Source: Streptomyces sp. CC0208 (GTDB taxonomy: Bacteria > Actinomycetota > Actinomycetes > Streptomycetales > Streptomycetaceae). Taken from it: a stretch of 64,000 nt of DNA. Each line of letters starts with the position of its first letter. Position 1 is the first letter of the stretch. This document shows, one piece after another, positions 50,824 to 59,077 of the stretch. The notes under the pieces were generated by a model, which did not search any database, was not told where the DNA came from, and was given only the letters and a program-made list of their open reading frames with translations. Location of the stretch: the NCBI RefSeq assembly GCF_003443735.1, contig NZ_CP031969.1, positions 6,262,001-6,326,000 on the forward strand, given 5' to 3'. The position numbers and the translations under genes are program-made.

Positions 50824-52707
50824 TCACGCGAGGGCAGGCACAGGTGTCGAGGGAGCCACGAGTTCCCGCAACTTCGTACGGGTCTCGGCGTCGGTGGAGT
50901 AGATGACGGTTCCGACCATGCCGCGGGTCAGCAGGACCTTGTAGGTGTTCAGGATCAAACGGTCCACATCTCCATCGGGCGTGGACTTCTTGAACACGGG
51001 GTCCTTGGACGCCGTGCGGTCGACGATCCAACGATCCTCGCGCCACACGAGGTCTGGGCCGATGATGACTCCGTTCCAGTCGTACTCGAAGCCCTGGGCC
51101 GTGTAGACGCAGCCGACCTGGCCGAAGCCGGCGGGATCCGTGGCCCAAAGGGCTGCCGGCGGAGCACCATTCACGGCACGCTCGCCGAAGACGTTCCACG
51201 GCCGGGCCCATTCGCCGATCACGACGTCGGTGGGCAGGGCCTGGCCGGGCGGAACCTTCTTGGTCCAGGGCCAGCAGTATCCGGCTGTCATCCGCGCGCC
51301 GTAGCCCTGCTCGCGCTTGGCCGTAAGGAACGCTTCCAACTCCTGCGGGCTGTCGACCACTTCGAGGACAACCTTGCCGTCGTCCTCCCACACCACCGGC
51401 CCGGTGCCCTCCAGCCCGAGCAGCCGTACTACCCACCGCAGATACGCGTCGCTGCCTCCGCACCGGAACTGACTGTCCAACTCCACGATCCGGCAGCGCA
51501 GTCCGCGTGCAGCCGCAGCGGCCCGGATCTGCTCGACGGTGCCCATTTCCCCCGGCCGTACCACCTGGTGCTGGTCGAGGAGGAATACGGGCACGCGTGC
51601 GACGTCTATGAGTTCGTCGATTTGTCGCTTGCCAGTGCGGTGTGAGGAGGGGGTGTACCGGTTCGCTGAGGTTTCCCGGATGCGGTGGGCTTCGTCGCAG
51701 ATCAGCACGGAGAGACTGTTCTTGGGTGCCGTCATGAAGCTGTTGAAGTATTTGAAAAGCTCTTGGACTTCGCGTTTGCGGGCGCCTGCGACCTTTCGCA
51801 TGGTTTTGGTGAAGGACTGTGACCCGGTGGCGTGCAGTGCAGGTGTGCCTCGCCGGTAGAGCTCTCCGAGGAGGGAGAGCGCGATCACGCTCTTGCCGGT
51901 GCCGGGCCCGCCCGTCACCACGACGACTTCCTTGTGATCCGACTCCTCCGCCCTGCGTACAGCCGCGAGCACCAGTTCGTACGCCACCTTTTGCTCGTCC
52001 AGCAGCACGAACTGCTCCCGCTCACGCACCTCCTGAGCCGCCACCGTCATCAGCTGGAGTGAGGGCCGGGCCTTCCCGGCCAACAGGGCGTCGGCCGCTG
52101 CGGCGCCCGGCCGTGGTGCGAGTTTCGAGCGCAAGTAGTCGAGGAACTCGCCGCGCCTCTCGGCGGTGAACATCCGTCCGCGCTCGCTCTGCTGCGCTTC
52201 GTACAGTCCGCTGACCCCGAATTCCGTGGCGTTGTGGAGATAGGCCACACCGCAGATCCGATCTCCGTGTTCGGCAAGCGCTCCATTGAAGCTCACCAGA
52301 TAGTCGCAGTACCCCCGGACCTGCTCGATGGGGTTGAGGACGGGCTGGGCGTAGGCGTCGACCCGGCACAGCAGGGGGTCGTCCTCGTCGGGGTACGCCT
52401 GGCTCCACTGCTTCAATTCCACGACAACGTAGGACGGTTCGCCGGTTCGCGGGTGCACGCCGGCCAGCACCGCGTCCGCTCGCTTGCTGGTGAGCGGGAG
52501 CGAGTACTCGACCAGCACCTCCACCTGACTGAGACCGGCATCGACCAGGGCCCGCCCAAGAGCGGGTAGCGAGCGCTCCCACGAGCGAGCCTCGGACAGG
52601 CTGGGCTTGTAACCGTGGTTGTGCACGAACTGCTCGGCGAGGTGCAGGAACAACGAACCGTCAAGGGTCCGCGCGGTGATCGCTTCTGCGGACTCGCGGA
52701 ACAGCAA
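50824..52707 (-). CDS. PD-(D/E)XK nuclease + DUF2075 helicase, paralog A
   Basis: A 627-aa protein. Residues about 1-180 look like a restriction-type nuclease: ADAVLAG (Asp about 78) then YVVVELKQW (Glu 97, Lys 99). Residues about 240-620 are an SF1-type DUF2075 (Schlafen-helicase-like) ATPase: Walker A GGPGTGKSVIA (about 266), DEAH box LICDEAHRIR, LLDQHQVVRPGE, and late motifs GFEYDWNGVIIGPD and YKVLLTRG. TTG 52707 follows GGGGGAG. It is co-directional with paralog B and begins right after it. A role in anti-phage defence or DNA repair is inferred. Confidence 0.8.
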   Translation of the reverse strand: MLFRESAEAITARTLDGSLFLHLAEQFVHNHGYKPSLSEARSWERSLPALGRALVDAGLSQVEVLVEYSLPLTSKRADAVLAGVHPRTGEPSYVVVELKQWSQAYPDEDDPLLCRVDAYAQPVLNPIEQVRGYCDYLVSFNGALAEHGDRICGVAYLHNATEFGVSGLYEAQQSERGRMFTAERRGEFLDYLRSKLAPRPGAAAADALLAGKARPSLQLMTVAAQEVREREQFVLLDEQKVAYELVLAAVRRAEESDHKEVVVVTGGPGTGKSVIALSLLGELYRRGTPALHATGSQSFTKTMRKVAGARKREVQELFKYFNSFMTAPKNSLSVLICDEAHRIRETSANRYTPSSHRTGKRQIDELIDVARVPVFLLDQHQVVRPGEMGTVEQIRAAAAARGLRCRIVELDSQFRCGGSDAYLRWVVRLLGLEGTGPVVWEDDGKVVLEVVDSPQELEAFLTAKREQGYGARMTAGYCWPWTKKVPPGQALPTDVVIGEWARPWNVFGERAVNGAPPAALWATDPAGFGQVGCVYTAQGFEYDWNGVIIGPDLVWREDRWIVDRTASKDPVFKKSTPDGDVDRLILNTYKVLLTRGMVGTVIYSTDAETRTKLRELVAPSTPVPALA

Positions 52708-52713
52708 GGAACT

Positions 52714-52805
52714 CCCCCAGGCAGCACGAAGTGACTCGTGCGGGTGGGGGCATGTCCTTCGAGACTCCACCGGCGTGGAGCGGAAGCCCGTCGGGCCGCA
52801 ATGAC
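52714..52805 (-). promoter_or_regulatory. Shine-Dalgarno-sequestering leader of paralog A
   Basis: On the minus strand CCCCCA (52750-52745) pairs with TGGGGG (52719-52714), which is part of the ribosome site of the TTG start. Inside, GCACGA pairs with TCGTGC around loop GTCACT. Upstream, the 24 bases 52805-52782 (GTCATTGCGGCC, then CGACGGGCTTCC) are identical to 54904-54881 in the leader of paralog B. A switchable translation-blocking hairpin is likely. Confidence 0.6.
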
Positions 52806-52807
52806 GA

Positions 52808-54823
52808 TTAGTCGAACTCTATCGCGAGCTGCTGCGCGACGGTCTGCTCCGCCTTGGTGACCTGCGGCGGAAGCTTCTTCCTCGCGGGCTTGGCCAACGG
52901 GGAGTCCGCGACTGTCCCGGAGATCAGTTCCCGGAGAGCGTGGCGTGTGTCCGTGTCCTCGGCGTAGATGACAATGCCTTTGCGGGCACGGGTGAGCAGC
53001 ACGTGGTAGGCGTGTCGCACCAGGCGGTTCACTTCCTGGTCGCTCACCTTTGCCTGCTTGAGCTTGCCATCATGGGTCTTGGTCCGGTCCACCCGGAACT
53101 GTCCGTCCTGCCAGAAGAGGTCCGGGCCGATGATGACGCCGCTCCAGTCGAACTCGAAGTTCTGCGCCGTAAAGATGCAGCCGATCTGCCCGAAGCCGCG
53201 TGGATCGGTGGCCCATTGACTTGTCTCGGGTACGTCCTCGAGCCGCACCCCGTCCTTCGCGTTCCATGGGCGATGCCAATCGCCGACGCGTACTTCGAGG
53301 AGAAGTTCGCCGTTGTTGGGTTTCTTCCATTCCCAGCAGAACCCGGCGGTCATCCGCGCCTGTGCATTGTCCTTGCGGATGCGTTCCTCGAGAAAGGTCT
53401 CCATCTCCTCGGGGCTCTCCGCCAGACGAACGTCGAAACGACCGTCAGGTATCCATGGGGACGCGGTTGTCGGATTGAGACTCAGCAGCTTCGTCACCCA
53501 GTCGCGGAACGCGGCGCTGCCCTCGGCCCGGAACATACCGGGCAGTTCGAAGACTTCGTAGTCGCACCCTCGCGCCTCGGCCCGTTCGATGAGATAGGCC
53601 ACCGAGCCGACCTCGTCCGGCCGCAGAGACTGCCAGTCGTCGAGCAGGAACACCGGCACCTCGGCGGCCAGGATCAGCTCGTCCGCCTGGGCAAGCCCGC
53701 GTTCCTTGACCCACTTAGGTACGTCGCGTCCATCGGACTTGATCCGTACGCGATGGGCTTCGTCAGCGATGAGGACATCGAGGGAGTTCTCGGGCAGCTG
53801 GCCGAACTGTTGGAAGAAGCGGTAGTCCCTGACCGCCTGCTTCTCGACGGCGCCCTTCGTGCCCCGCGGTGCCGCATCCACGGCGGCTCGGCGCAGGTTC
53901 CGGGTGAAGGAACGGGAACCGCTCGCATGCACGACCTCGTGCCCTTCCTGTCGAAGGGTGCGCAGCAACTCGACGGCGACAGCCGTCTTGCCGCTGCCAG
54001 GGCCGCCCTGGATGATGACGACTTTCTTGCGGCCGCTCTTGGCTCCGCCCGCGCGGACCTTCTCGTACACCTCCTGGAAGGCAATCTCCTGCTCTTTCTG
54101 AAGGGCGAAGACCGGATGCGGGCTACCCACCCTGCTGAATGCCTCGCTCGACGACGGCGCCTCGTACTGCGTCGCCCGGCACAAGACGTCCGCAGCCCTT
54201 GCGCCGGAGACGCCCGGATCCAGACGCGAGGCGAGAAACGCCTCGAAGTCGCCAAGTTGGTCTCTGGTGTACAGGCGGCCGTGGGCGCTGCGGGGCAGGT
54301 CGAAGAGAGCGGCGACCTCATGCCTGGCGTTGTGCAGCAACGCGACTCCGGCGATGCGGTCGGGGTGACCGTGCAAGGGTGCGAGGTGCTGGATGAGGTA
54401 CTCGCAGTAGCGCTGGACCTGGCGTACTGGATGGAGTTTCGGCTTGCCGTACCCGGCGTCCACAGCGATGGGATTGGTGGGGGACACCACCGCCTTGCGC
54501 CATTGTTTGAGTTCAACGACGACATAGGACAGGTCCTGGGTCGTCGGATGCTGTCCCGCGAGGATCGCGTCGGCTTCGCCGGCCATGCCGGGGGTCGCGT
54601 ATTCGATGAGGACCTCGACGTTGTCGAGGTTCCGGGCGAGAAGCGCCTCGATGACATCGGGGAGGCTGTGGTCCCAGGACGCGACCAGACCGTTCCCCGG
54701 CTGCTTCTTGTTGGGGTGGGTCTGAACGTATTCGTGGATCAGTTGCTGGGTGAGCGGCAGGTGCTCGGCGCCGACAGGAACGATGAGCGGGCGCAGCTCG
54801 GCGACCGACTTCCGGAGCAGCAA
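52808..54823 (-). CDS. PD-(D/E)XK nuclease + DUF2075 helicase, paralog B
   Basis: A 671-aa paralog of the next gene with the same layout. Nuclease: EADAILAG (Asp about 85) and YVVVELKQW (Glu 104, Lys 106). Helicase: Walker A GGPGSGKTAVA (about 273), LIADEAHRVR, LLDDWQSLRPDE, NFEFDWSGVIIGPD, YHVLLTRARKG. Divergence from A is substantial outside motifs, so the duplication is old. TTG 54823 follows GGGGGAAG. Genes B and A probably form an operon led by the 43-aa peptide gene. The function is unknown; both nuclease and helicase centres are intact. Confidence 0.8.
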   Translation of the reverse strand: MLLRKSVAELRPLIVPVGAEHLPLTQQLIHEYVQTHPNKKQPGNGLVASWDHSLPDVIEALLARNLDNVEVLIEYATPGMAGEADAILAGQHPTTQDLSYVVVELKQWRKAVVSPTNPIAVDAGYGKPKLHPVRQVQRYCEYLIQHLAPLHGHPDRIAGVALLHNARHEVAALFDLPRSAHGRLYTRDQLGDFEAFLASRLDPGVSGARAADVLCRATQYEAPSSSEAFSRVGSPHPVFALQKEQEIAFQEVYEKVRAGGAKSGRKKVVIIQGGPGSGKTAVAVELLRTLRQEGHEVVHASGSRSFTRNLRRAAVDAAPRGTKGAVEKQAVRDYRFFQQFGQLPENSLDVLIADEAHRVRIKSDGRDVPKWVKERGLAQADELILAAEVPVFLLDDWQSLRPDEVGSVAYLIERAEARGCDYEVFELPGMFRAEGSAAFRDWVTKLLSLNPTTASPWIPDGRFDVRLAESPEEMETFLEERIRKDNAQARMTAGFCWEWKKPNNGELLLEVRVGDWHRPWNAKDGVRLEDVPETSQWATDPRGFGQIGCIFTAQNFEFDWSGVIIGPDLFWQDGQFRVDRTKTHDGKLKQAKVSDQEVNRLVRHAYHVLLTRARKGIVIYAEDTDTRHALRELISGTVADSPLAKPARKKLPPQVTKAEQTVAQQLAIEFD

Positions 54824-54831
54824 AGGTACTT

Positions 54832-54904
54832 CCCCCACAGGCACGACAGAACTCGCGCGGGTGGGGGCGTGTCCTGGGGAGGAAGCCCGTCGGGCCGCAA
54901 TGAC
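54832..54904 (-). promoter_or_regulatory. Shine-Dalgarno-sequestering leader of paralog B
   Basis: On the minus strand CCCCCAC (54867-54861) pairs with GTGGGGG (54838-54832), burying the ribosome site. Inside, GCGCGA pairs with TCGTGC: the A-U pair of leader A has become G-U, which still pairs in minus-strand RNA but would be a mismatch in plus-strand RNA. The 54904-54881 block is identical to its counterpart in leader A. Confidence 0.6.
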
Positions 54905-54947
54905 AGCTTGCGAAGGGGCGGACCCGGAGGCCCGCCCCGCTCCCCGG

Positions 54948-55079
54948 TCAGCCGAGGAGGTGCACCGCTGCCTGGACGAGGGCCCGCACCAGGTCCGAGC
55001 CGAGGCTCGCGGCGACACCGACGAGGATGTCGCGGATCCAGTTGCGGGGGCGTTCAGGCTTGTACTCGACGGGGCTCAT
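54948..55079 (-). CDS. 43-aa hydrophobic/amphipathic peptide
   Basis: Frame MSPVEYKPERPRNWIRDILV followed by GVAASLGSDLVRALVQAAVHLLG. A charged N-terminus of 14 residues precedes a long aliphatic helix that could insert in the membrane. AAGGAG lies 9 bases before ATG 55079, a convincing ribosome site. It ends 44 bases before the leader of paralog B and is probably the first gene of that operon. Small membrane-active peptides next to nuclease-helicase genes can be effectors or toxins; that is inference only. Confidence 0.6.
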   Translation of the reverse strand: MSPVEYKPERPRNWIRDILVGVAASLGSDLVRALVQAAVHLLG

Positions 55080-55568
55080 CCGAGAGCTTCTCCTTATGCG
55101 CGGTCGGATGGCAGGGAGGGCTCCCAGCCGGGAACGTCCCGAATCCGTCCGACCGAGGCGAAGGAAATCGCGCTCGTAGGCCCGCATCGCGTATTGCCCT
55201 CCGGAGAGGGCTGTGGCGCGAGTCAACGTTATCCCACAGTTGTGCTGTGGGAGCCGAGGTTTTGGTGGCATGTGAGGCGCCGGGGTAGCGGGATTCGGCC
55301 AACTTTCCCGCGACAAGCAGCGCACGAACCCTGCACGTCGTGGACAAGGCTGCGTTCAGCCTGCGTGGCACCCGTATCGACGCCGACGACCACTGCCCTC
55401 GCGCAGCAGCACCTGGAAGCCCTCTGACCCATGCAGAACTGTTCTCGGCAGCAGCACCGTCTCGGCGTCGGCGGCGGTCATGCCGCACCGCAGAACACGG
55501 ACACGTCCTGTCCGGTGCAGCCGTGAAATCGGGATTCTGCCTGTCAGCGGGGCGCGGTAAGGCCGACC
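55080..55568. other. Non-coding region with hairpin, upstream of the peptide gene
   Basis: 489 bases. TCCCACAG (55232-55239), loop TTGTG, CTGTGGGA (55245-55252) is a perfect 8-bp inverted repeat about 150 bases before the peptide start; it may be an operator. The rest shows stop-ridden scraps, probably the eroded 5' part of the JetD-like gene. Confidence 0.45.
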
Positions 55569-55571
55569 TGA

Positions 55572-56080
55572 GGCGAGAGAACCCTGCGAGAACGTGCGGA
55601 CCACTGCCTGGAGACCCATCTCACGCTGCGTGAACTACGAGCTCTGCGAATGGAGTTGCCCTACCGCACCCGTATCCACGTCTGTGAGAATCCACGAGTC
55701 GTCGAGGCCGCCGCCGACGCCGGTTGCGGCGAACCGTTGATCTGCACCTCGGGCAGCGCGACAACAGTCGTCCTCACTCTGCTCGACGCACTGGCTTCCG
55801 CCGGATGCGCCTTCGTGTATCACGGCGATTTCGACGGGCCGGGGATCATGCTGGCCAACCGTGTCGTGGAGCGGTACGGCGCGGAGCCGTGGCGTATGAG
55901 GACAGAGGACTACGAGTACCTCGTGACCCGAGCCCAGGCCCACGGCACACCGCAGTACTGCTCAGCGGACCGCGGGCAGAGACGGTGTGGGACTCGGAAC
56001 TGGCCCCGACCATGGAGGCATTGGGAATCGCCCAGCACGAGGAGACGGCCCTCGACCTGCTCTTGGAGGATCTCGGCTGA
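55572..56080 (+). pseudogene. TIGR02679/DUF2399 (JetD-like, Wadjet-type) C-terminal remnant
   Basis: The frame reads THLTLRELRALRMELPYRTR, VCENPRVVEAAADAG, LICTSGSATTVVLTLLDAL and FVYHGDFDGPGIMLANRVV, the C-terminal toprim-like part of TIGR02679 proteins, the nuclease-like partner of TIGR02677/78/80 in type III Wadjet. A stop at 55569 cuts off the N-terminal part. Near 55955 the frame shifts: the expected end, LLSGPRAETVWDSELAPTME then ALGIAQHEETALDLLLEDLG, continues in another frame to TGA at 56080. It is therefore dead, and none of its partner genes remains. Confidence 0.7.
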
Positions 56081-56087
56081 GGTAGTG

Positions 56088-56510
56088 GCGGTTGTGCCTC
56101 AGGGCGGGGATGCACACGGACATGATGTGGACCTGCACACGGCGGGGGAGCGCTGGGGAAAGTACGTCGACGAGGAACAGGTGGAGCTGTTCGCGGAGGA
56201 CGCGTGGCACACGGACTTCGCCCCGGACAACATCCTCATCCACGGCGGCAGGTCTCGCTCGATCGGCTGCGCTTGGCCGACGCGGGGCGCGGCGTGGATC
56301 GGCCCGTTCATGCGCACCCTGCGGATCATGGAGGCCGGGTCGGAGGCAGGGCACGCGGTCTCGTGGGTGCAGCGTGTTCAGTCCTGGCGCGAGGCCCACC
56401 CGAAGGCGTTGGGAGCGTTTGCCGCCGCCGTAACCCGGCTGTGGCGGGAGATCGCCGCGGAGGATTCTGCCCCGGGAGGGTGGCGACAGCCTGGCACGCC
56501 GCTGAGTTGA
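56088..56510 (+). pseudogene. Aminoglycoside phosphotransferase C-terminal remnant
   Basis: About 140 residues in frame. EDAWHTDFAPDNILIHGGRS is the kinase catalytic loop (HxD-x4-N), and AWPTRGAAWIGPFMRTLRIM is the region after the metal-binding Asp. The N-lobe is absent. Where functional relatives read VDWAWPTRG this has IGCAWPTRG, so the metal ligand Asp is lost. It is a broken APH-family fragment. Confidence 0.6.
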
Positions 56511-56610
56511 AGGCTCTCCTTCTCGTGACGCCGTGAGTGCCGTAGTGGACGCTTCCGGTGCGTGGTGGCCCAACGTATATGCAGGGCACCCGGGGCAGCG
56601 ATGGAGGCCC

Positions 56611-56644
56611 GACAGAACCCGGTGTGCAGCCAGACCCACCTGCC
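56611..56644 (+). repeat. Degenerate copy of the rnpB 3' end (candidate att site)
   Basis: Aligns without gaps to 50295-50328 with 28 of 34 identities, including an uninterrupted 12-base start GACAGAACCCGG. Same orientation as rnpB. Confidence 0.6.
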
Positions 56645-56794
56645 CCAAGCCACCTGACCTGCCCTGATGGCCGGTCAGCGCCCTTTGTCATGTTTGGCCG
56701 ACGCTACCTCTCCTATCTGAGGATTCGTGAGCGCTACCCCCGGACTCAGTTGAAACTCGCATGAAACAAGCCCTTGTCCCGGCCTTAAAACGAC

Positions 56795-56807
56795 GGTTAG
56801 TTTAACC
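56795..56807. promoter_or_regulatory. Palindromic operator GGTTA-GTT-TAACC
   Basis: Perfect 5-bp arms, about 72 bases before the binding-protein start. ROK or LacI repressors bind such AT-rich dyads; the ROK gene at 62652 is the likely regulator. Confidence 0.55.
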
Positions 56808-56878
56808 ACCATTCGAAGCCCGACCTGATCACCCGGGCGTCTCCACGGCGTGTGCATGCTTCAAGGAAGGGCAGTGCC

Positions 56879-58165
56879 ATGACGCTTGACAGGGCGCAGT
56901 TTTCGCGTCGGGGTTTTCTCGGGCTGGGAGTCGCGGCGGGCATCATCACGCTCACGGCGTGCGGGTCCGGGGCGGGGTCGAGTGACGGCCCGCTGGTGAT
57001 GACCGTGTGGGGTGGGGAGACCGACCGGGCGACGTACCAGAAGCGCATCAACCTGCTCGTCAAGAAGTACCCCGAGTTGAAGGTCAAGCTCCAGCTGATC
57101 CCGTCGGAGTCGTACGCGCAGAAGGTGCAGACGATGATCGCGGGCGGCAACGGCCCGGACATCATGCAGGTCGCCGAGAACGTCAACGTCTACTCCAGCA
57201 AGAACCAGCTCCGGCCGCTCGACGACCTCGCCAAGAGCGCGGGGCTGGACCTGACGCAGCGGTTCGGGACGATCGGGTCGCTCTACTCGTACGAGGACAA
57301 GCTCTACGCGATACCGGACCGGTCCGGCGCGATGATCGTCTACTACAACAAGACCCTCTTCGAGAAGAAGGGCATCAAGGCTCCTACCGCCGAGTGGACC
57401 TGGGACGACACCCTCGATGCCTTCAAGGAGTTGACGGAGAAGGGGAAGACGTGGGGCTACGGCGGCGCCGGCTGGTGGCCGCAGTGGTGGAGCATGGCGT
57501 ACCAGAACGGTGGCGCCATCATCGACGCCAACGGGAAGCCGACCGCGGACAGCGACGAGGTCGTCGAGGCGCTGCAGTGGGTCGGTGACCTGACCTTCAA
57601 GCACGGCGTGGTGCCGACGAAGGCGCAGTACGCCGACATGGGCACGGACGTCGGCGGCGACCAGGCCTTCGCGGCCGGCACGGTCGCGGTCAACGCCACC
57701 GGGTTCTGGGCCATCGCGGGCCAGGCGGAGTCCACGTTCGAGTGGGACATCGCGCCGATGTGGCGCGGCAAGAAGCAGGCCGTGGCCTCCTTCGGCAGCG
57801 GTCTCGCCATCTCCCGTACCGCGAAGAACCCCGACAACGCCTTCAAGGCGATCGACTTCCTCACCTCGCCCGCGGCCCAGCAGCAGATCATCGCCGCCGC
57901 CGAGGACGTGCCGGCCAACCTCGAGGTGCAGAAGAGCGAGGCGTTCCTCAAGCCCGCCTGGATGAAGTCGGACGTGAACATGGGGGTGTTCGCCGAGTCC
58001 AGCGAGTTCCTCTTCAAAGCGCCGTTCATCCCCGAGTGGAACGAGATGCTCGCGGCCATCGACACCGCGACGGCCGACTTCTGGCTCGGCAAGGAACGCA
58101 GCGCCAAGAAGGCGCTCACCGCGCTCCAGAAGAACCTCGAGTCCATCATCAAGTCCGCGGGATGA
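56879..58165 (+). CDS. Sugar ABC transporter substrate-binding lipoprotein (Tat)
   Basis: A 428-aa extracellular solute-binding protein (family 1). The leader SRRGFLGLGVAAGIITLTAC has a twin-arginine motif and lipobox LTAC, so it is exported folded and lipid-anchored. VMTVWGGETDRATYQKRI starts the mature fold. Later GGWWPQWWSMAYQNGG-like aromatic patches (actual: AGWWPQWWSMAYQNGGAI) suit sugar stacking. First gene of an operon with two permeases, a beta-galactosidase and a ROK regulator. No ATPase gene is included; Streptomyces often use a shared MsiK. Confidence 0.92.
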   Translation: MTLDRAQFSRRGFLGLGVAAGIITLTACGSGAGSSDGPLVMTVWGGETDRATYQKRINLLVKKYPELKVKLQLIPSESYAQKVQTMIAGGNGPDIMQVAENVNVYSSKNQLRPLDDLAKSAGLDLTQRFGTIGSLYSYEDKLYAIPDRSGAMIVYYNKTLFEKKGIKAPTAEWTWDDTLDAFKELTEKGKTWGYGGAGWWPQWWSMAYQNGGAIIDANGKPTADSDEVVEALQWVGDLTFKHGVVPTKAQYADMGTDVGGDQAFAAGTVAVNATGFWAIAGQAESTFEWDIAPMWRGKKQAVASFGSGLAISRTAKNPDNAFKAIDFLTSPAAQQQIIAAAEDVPANLEVQKSEAFLKPAWMKSDVNMGVFAESSEFLFKAPFIPEWNEMLAAIDTATADFWLGKERSAKKALTALQKNLESIIKSAG

Positions 58166-58171
58166 CCGCCC

Positions 58172-59077
58172 ATGGCCATGTCGAGGTTGCGGCGCCGTGA
58201 GGCGCTCTGGTTCTACGTCTTCGTCTCACCGTGGGTGATCGGGTTCCTCGCGTTCCTGCTCGGACCGATGATCTCCTCGATCTACTTCTCGATGACGGAC
58301 TGGGACTCCTTCACCCCGCCCAAATGGGTCGGTATGGACAACTACACCAAGTTGCTGACCGACGATCCCATCTTCTGGAAGGCCCTCGGGAACACCCTCT
58401 TCTACGCGGCGGTCTCCGTTCCGCTGGGGCTGCTCGTGGGGCTGTGGCTGGCCAATCTGCTCAACAAGCAGGTCCGGGCCCGCAAGTTGTTCCGCACCCT
58501 CATCTACCTGCCGACACTCGTCCCCCTGGTCGCCGCGTCACTGGCCTTCCGGGTCGTGCTCGCCCCGTCCGGCCCGCTCAACGACGTCCTCGGGTGGGTC
58601 GGGATCAAGGGACCACAGTGGCTGCTGGACCCGTCCTGGGTGAAGTACGCGCTGATCCTGCTGTCGGTGTGGGGCGCCGGCAGTGCGACCGTCCTGCTGC
58701 TCGCCGCCATGAAGGGCATCCCCCGCGAGCTGTACGAGGCCGCCGAGATCGACGGCGCGGGTCCGGTGCGGCAGTTCTGGTCCATCACGGTCCCGCAGCT
58801 GACCCCGGTCATCTTCTTCAACCTGGTGATGGGACTCATCGCGGCCTTCCAGGTCTTCTCGCAGGTGTACATCCTCATGCCGAAGGCCTCCCAGCCCGGC
58901 ACCTACAACGCCAGCCAGACGATGGTGCCTTACCTCTTCGACCAGGCCTTCTCCTACTACCACATGGGCTATGCCTCGGCGATCTCGTGGCTGCTGTTCG
59001 CCGTGATCCTGGTGTTCACCCTGCTGGCCTTCCGCACCACCCGCCGCTGGGTGTTCTACGAGACCGAGGTGAAGTGA
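58172..59077 (+). CDS. Sugar ABC transporter permease (MalF-like)
   Basis: A 301-aa inner-membrane permease with six helices. The EAA loop reads ELYEAAEIDGAGPVRQFWSITVPQL, here key EAAEIDGAG, where the ATPase docks. ATG 58172 or 58178. Its stop overlaps the next start (TGATG). Confidence 0.93.
   Translation: MAMSRLRRREALWFYVFVSPWVIGFLAFLLGPMISSIYFSMTDWDSFTPPKWVGMDNYTKLLTDDPIFWKALGNTLFYAAVSVPLGLLVGLWLANLLNKQVRARKLFRTLIYLPTLVPLVAASLAFRVVLAPSGPLNDVLGWVGIKGPQWLLDPSWVKYALILLSVWGAGSATVLLLAAMKGIPRELYEAAEIDGAGPVRQFWSITVPQLTPVIFFNLVMGLIAAFQVFSQVYILMPKASQPGTYNASQTMVPYLFDQAFSYYHMGYASAISWLLFAVILVFTLLAFRTTRRWVFYETEVK

Larger units (their letters stand above)
50329..56644. mobile_element. Putative genomic island inserted at rnpB 3' end
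   Basis: Left edge is the rnpB 3' end (50295-50328). Right edge is a degenerate direct copy at 56611-56644: both begin GACAGAACCCGG and share CAGCC, GAC and TGCC in register, 28 of 34 bases. Between them lie two nuclease-helicase genes, a small hydrophobic peptide gene and broken JetD-like and aminoglycoside phosphotransferase genes. No integrase or relaxase is visible, so if mobile it is a decayed or non-autonomous element. Confidence 0.55.
56511..56878. other. Island edge and sugar-operon promoter region
   Basis: 368 bases: end of the APH remnant, the degenerate rnpB 3'-end copy (56611-56644) and the operator at 56795. No gene seen. Confidence 0.5.

Noticed and set aside
50329..56644. Complete prophage or integrative conjugative element
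   Set aside because: No integrase, relaxase, replication or structural gene can be seen.
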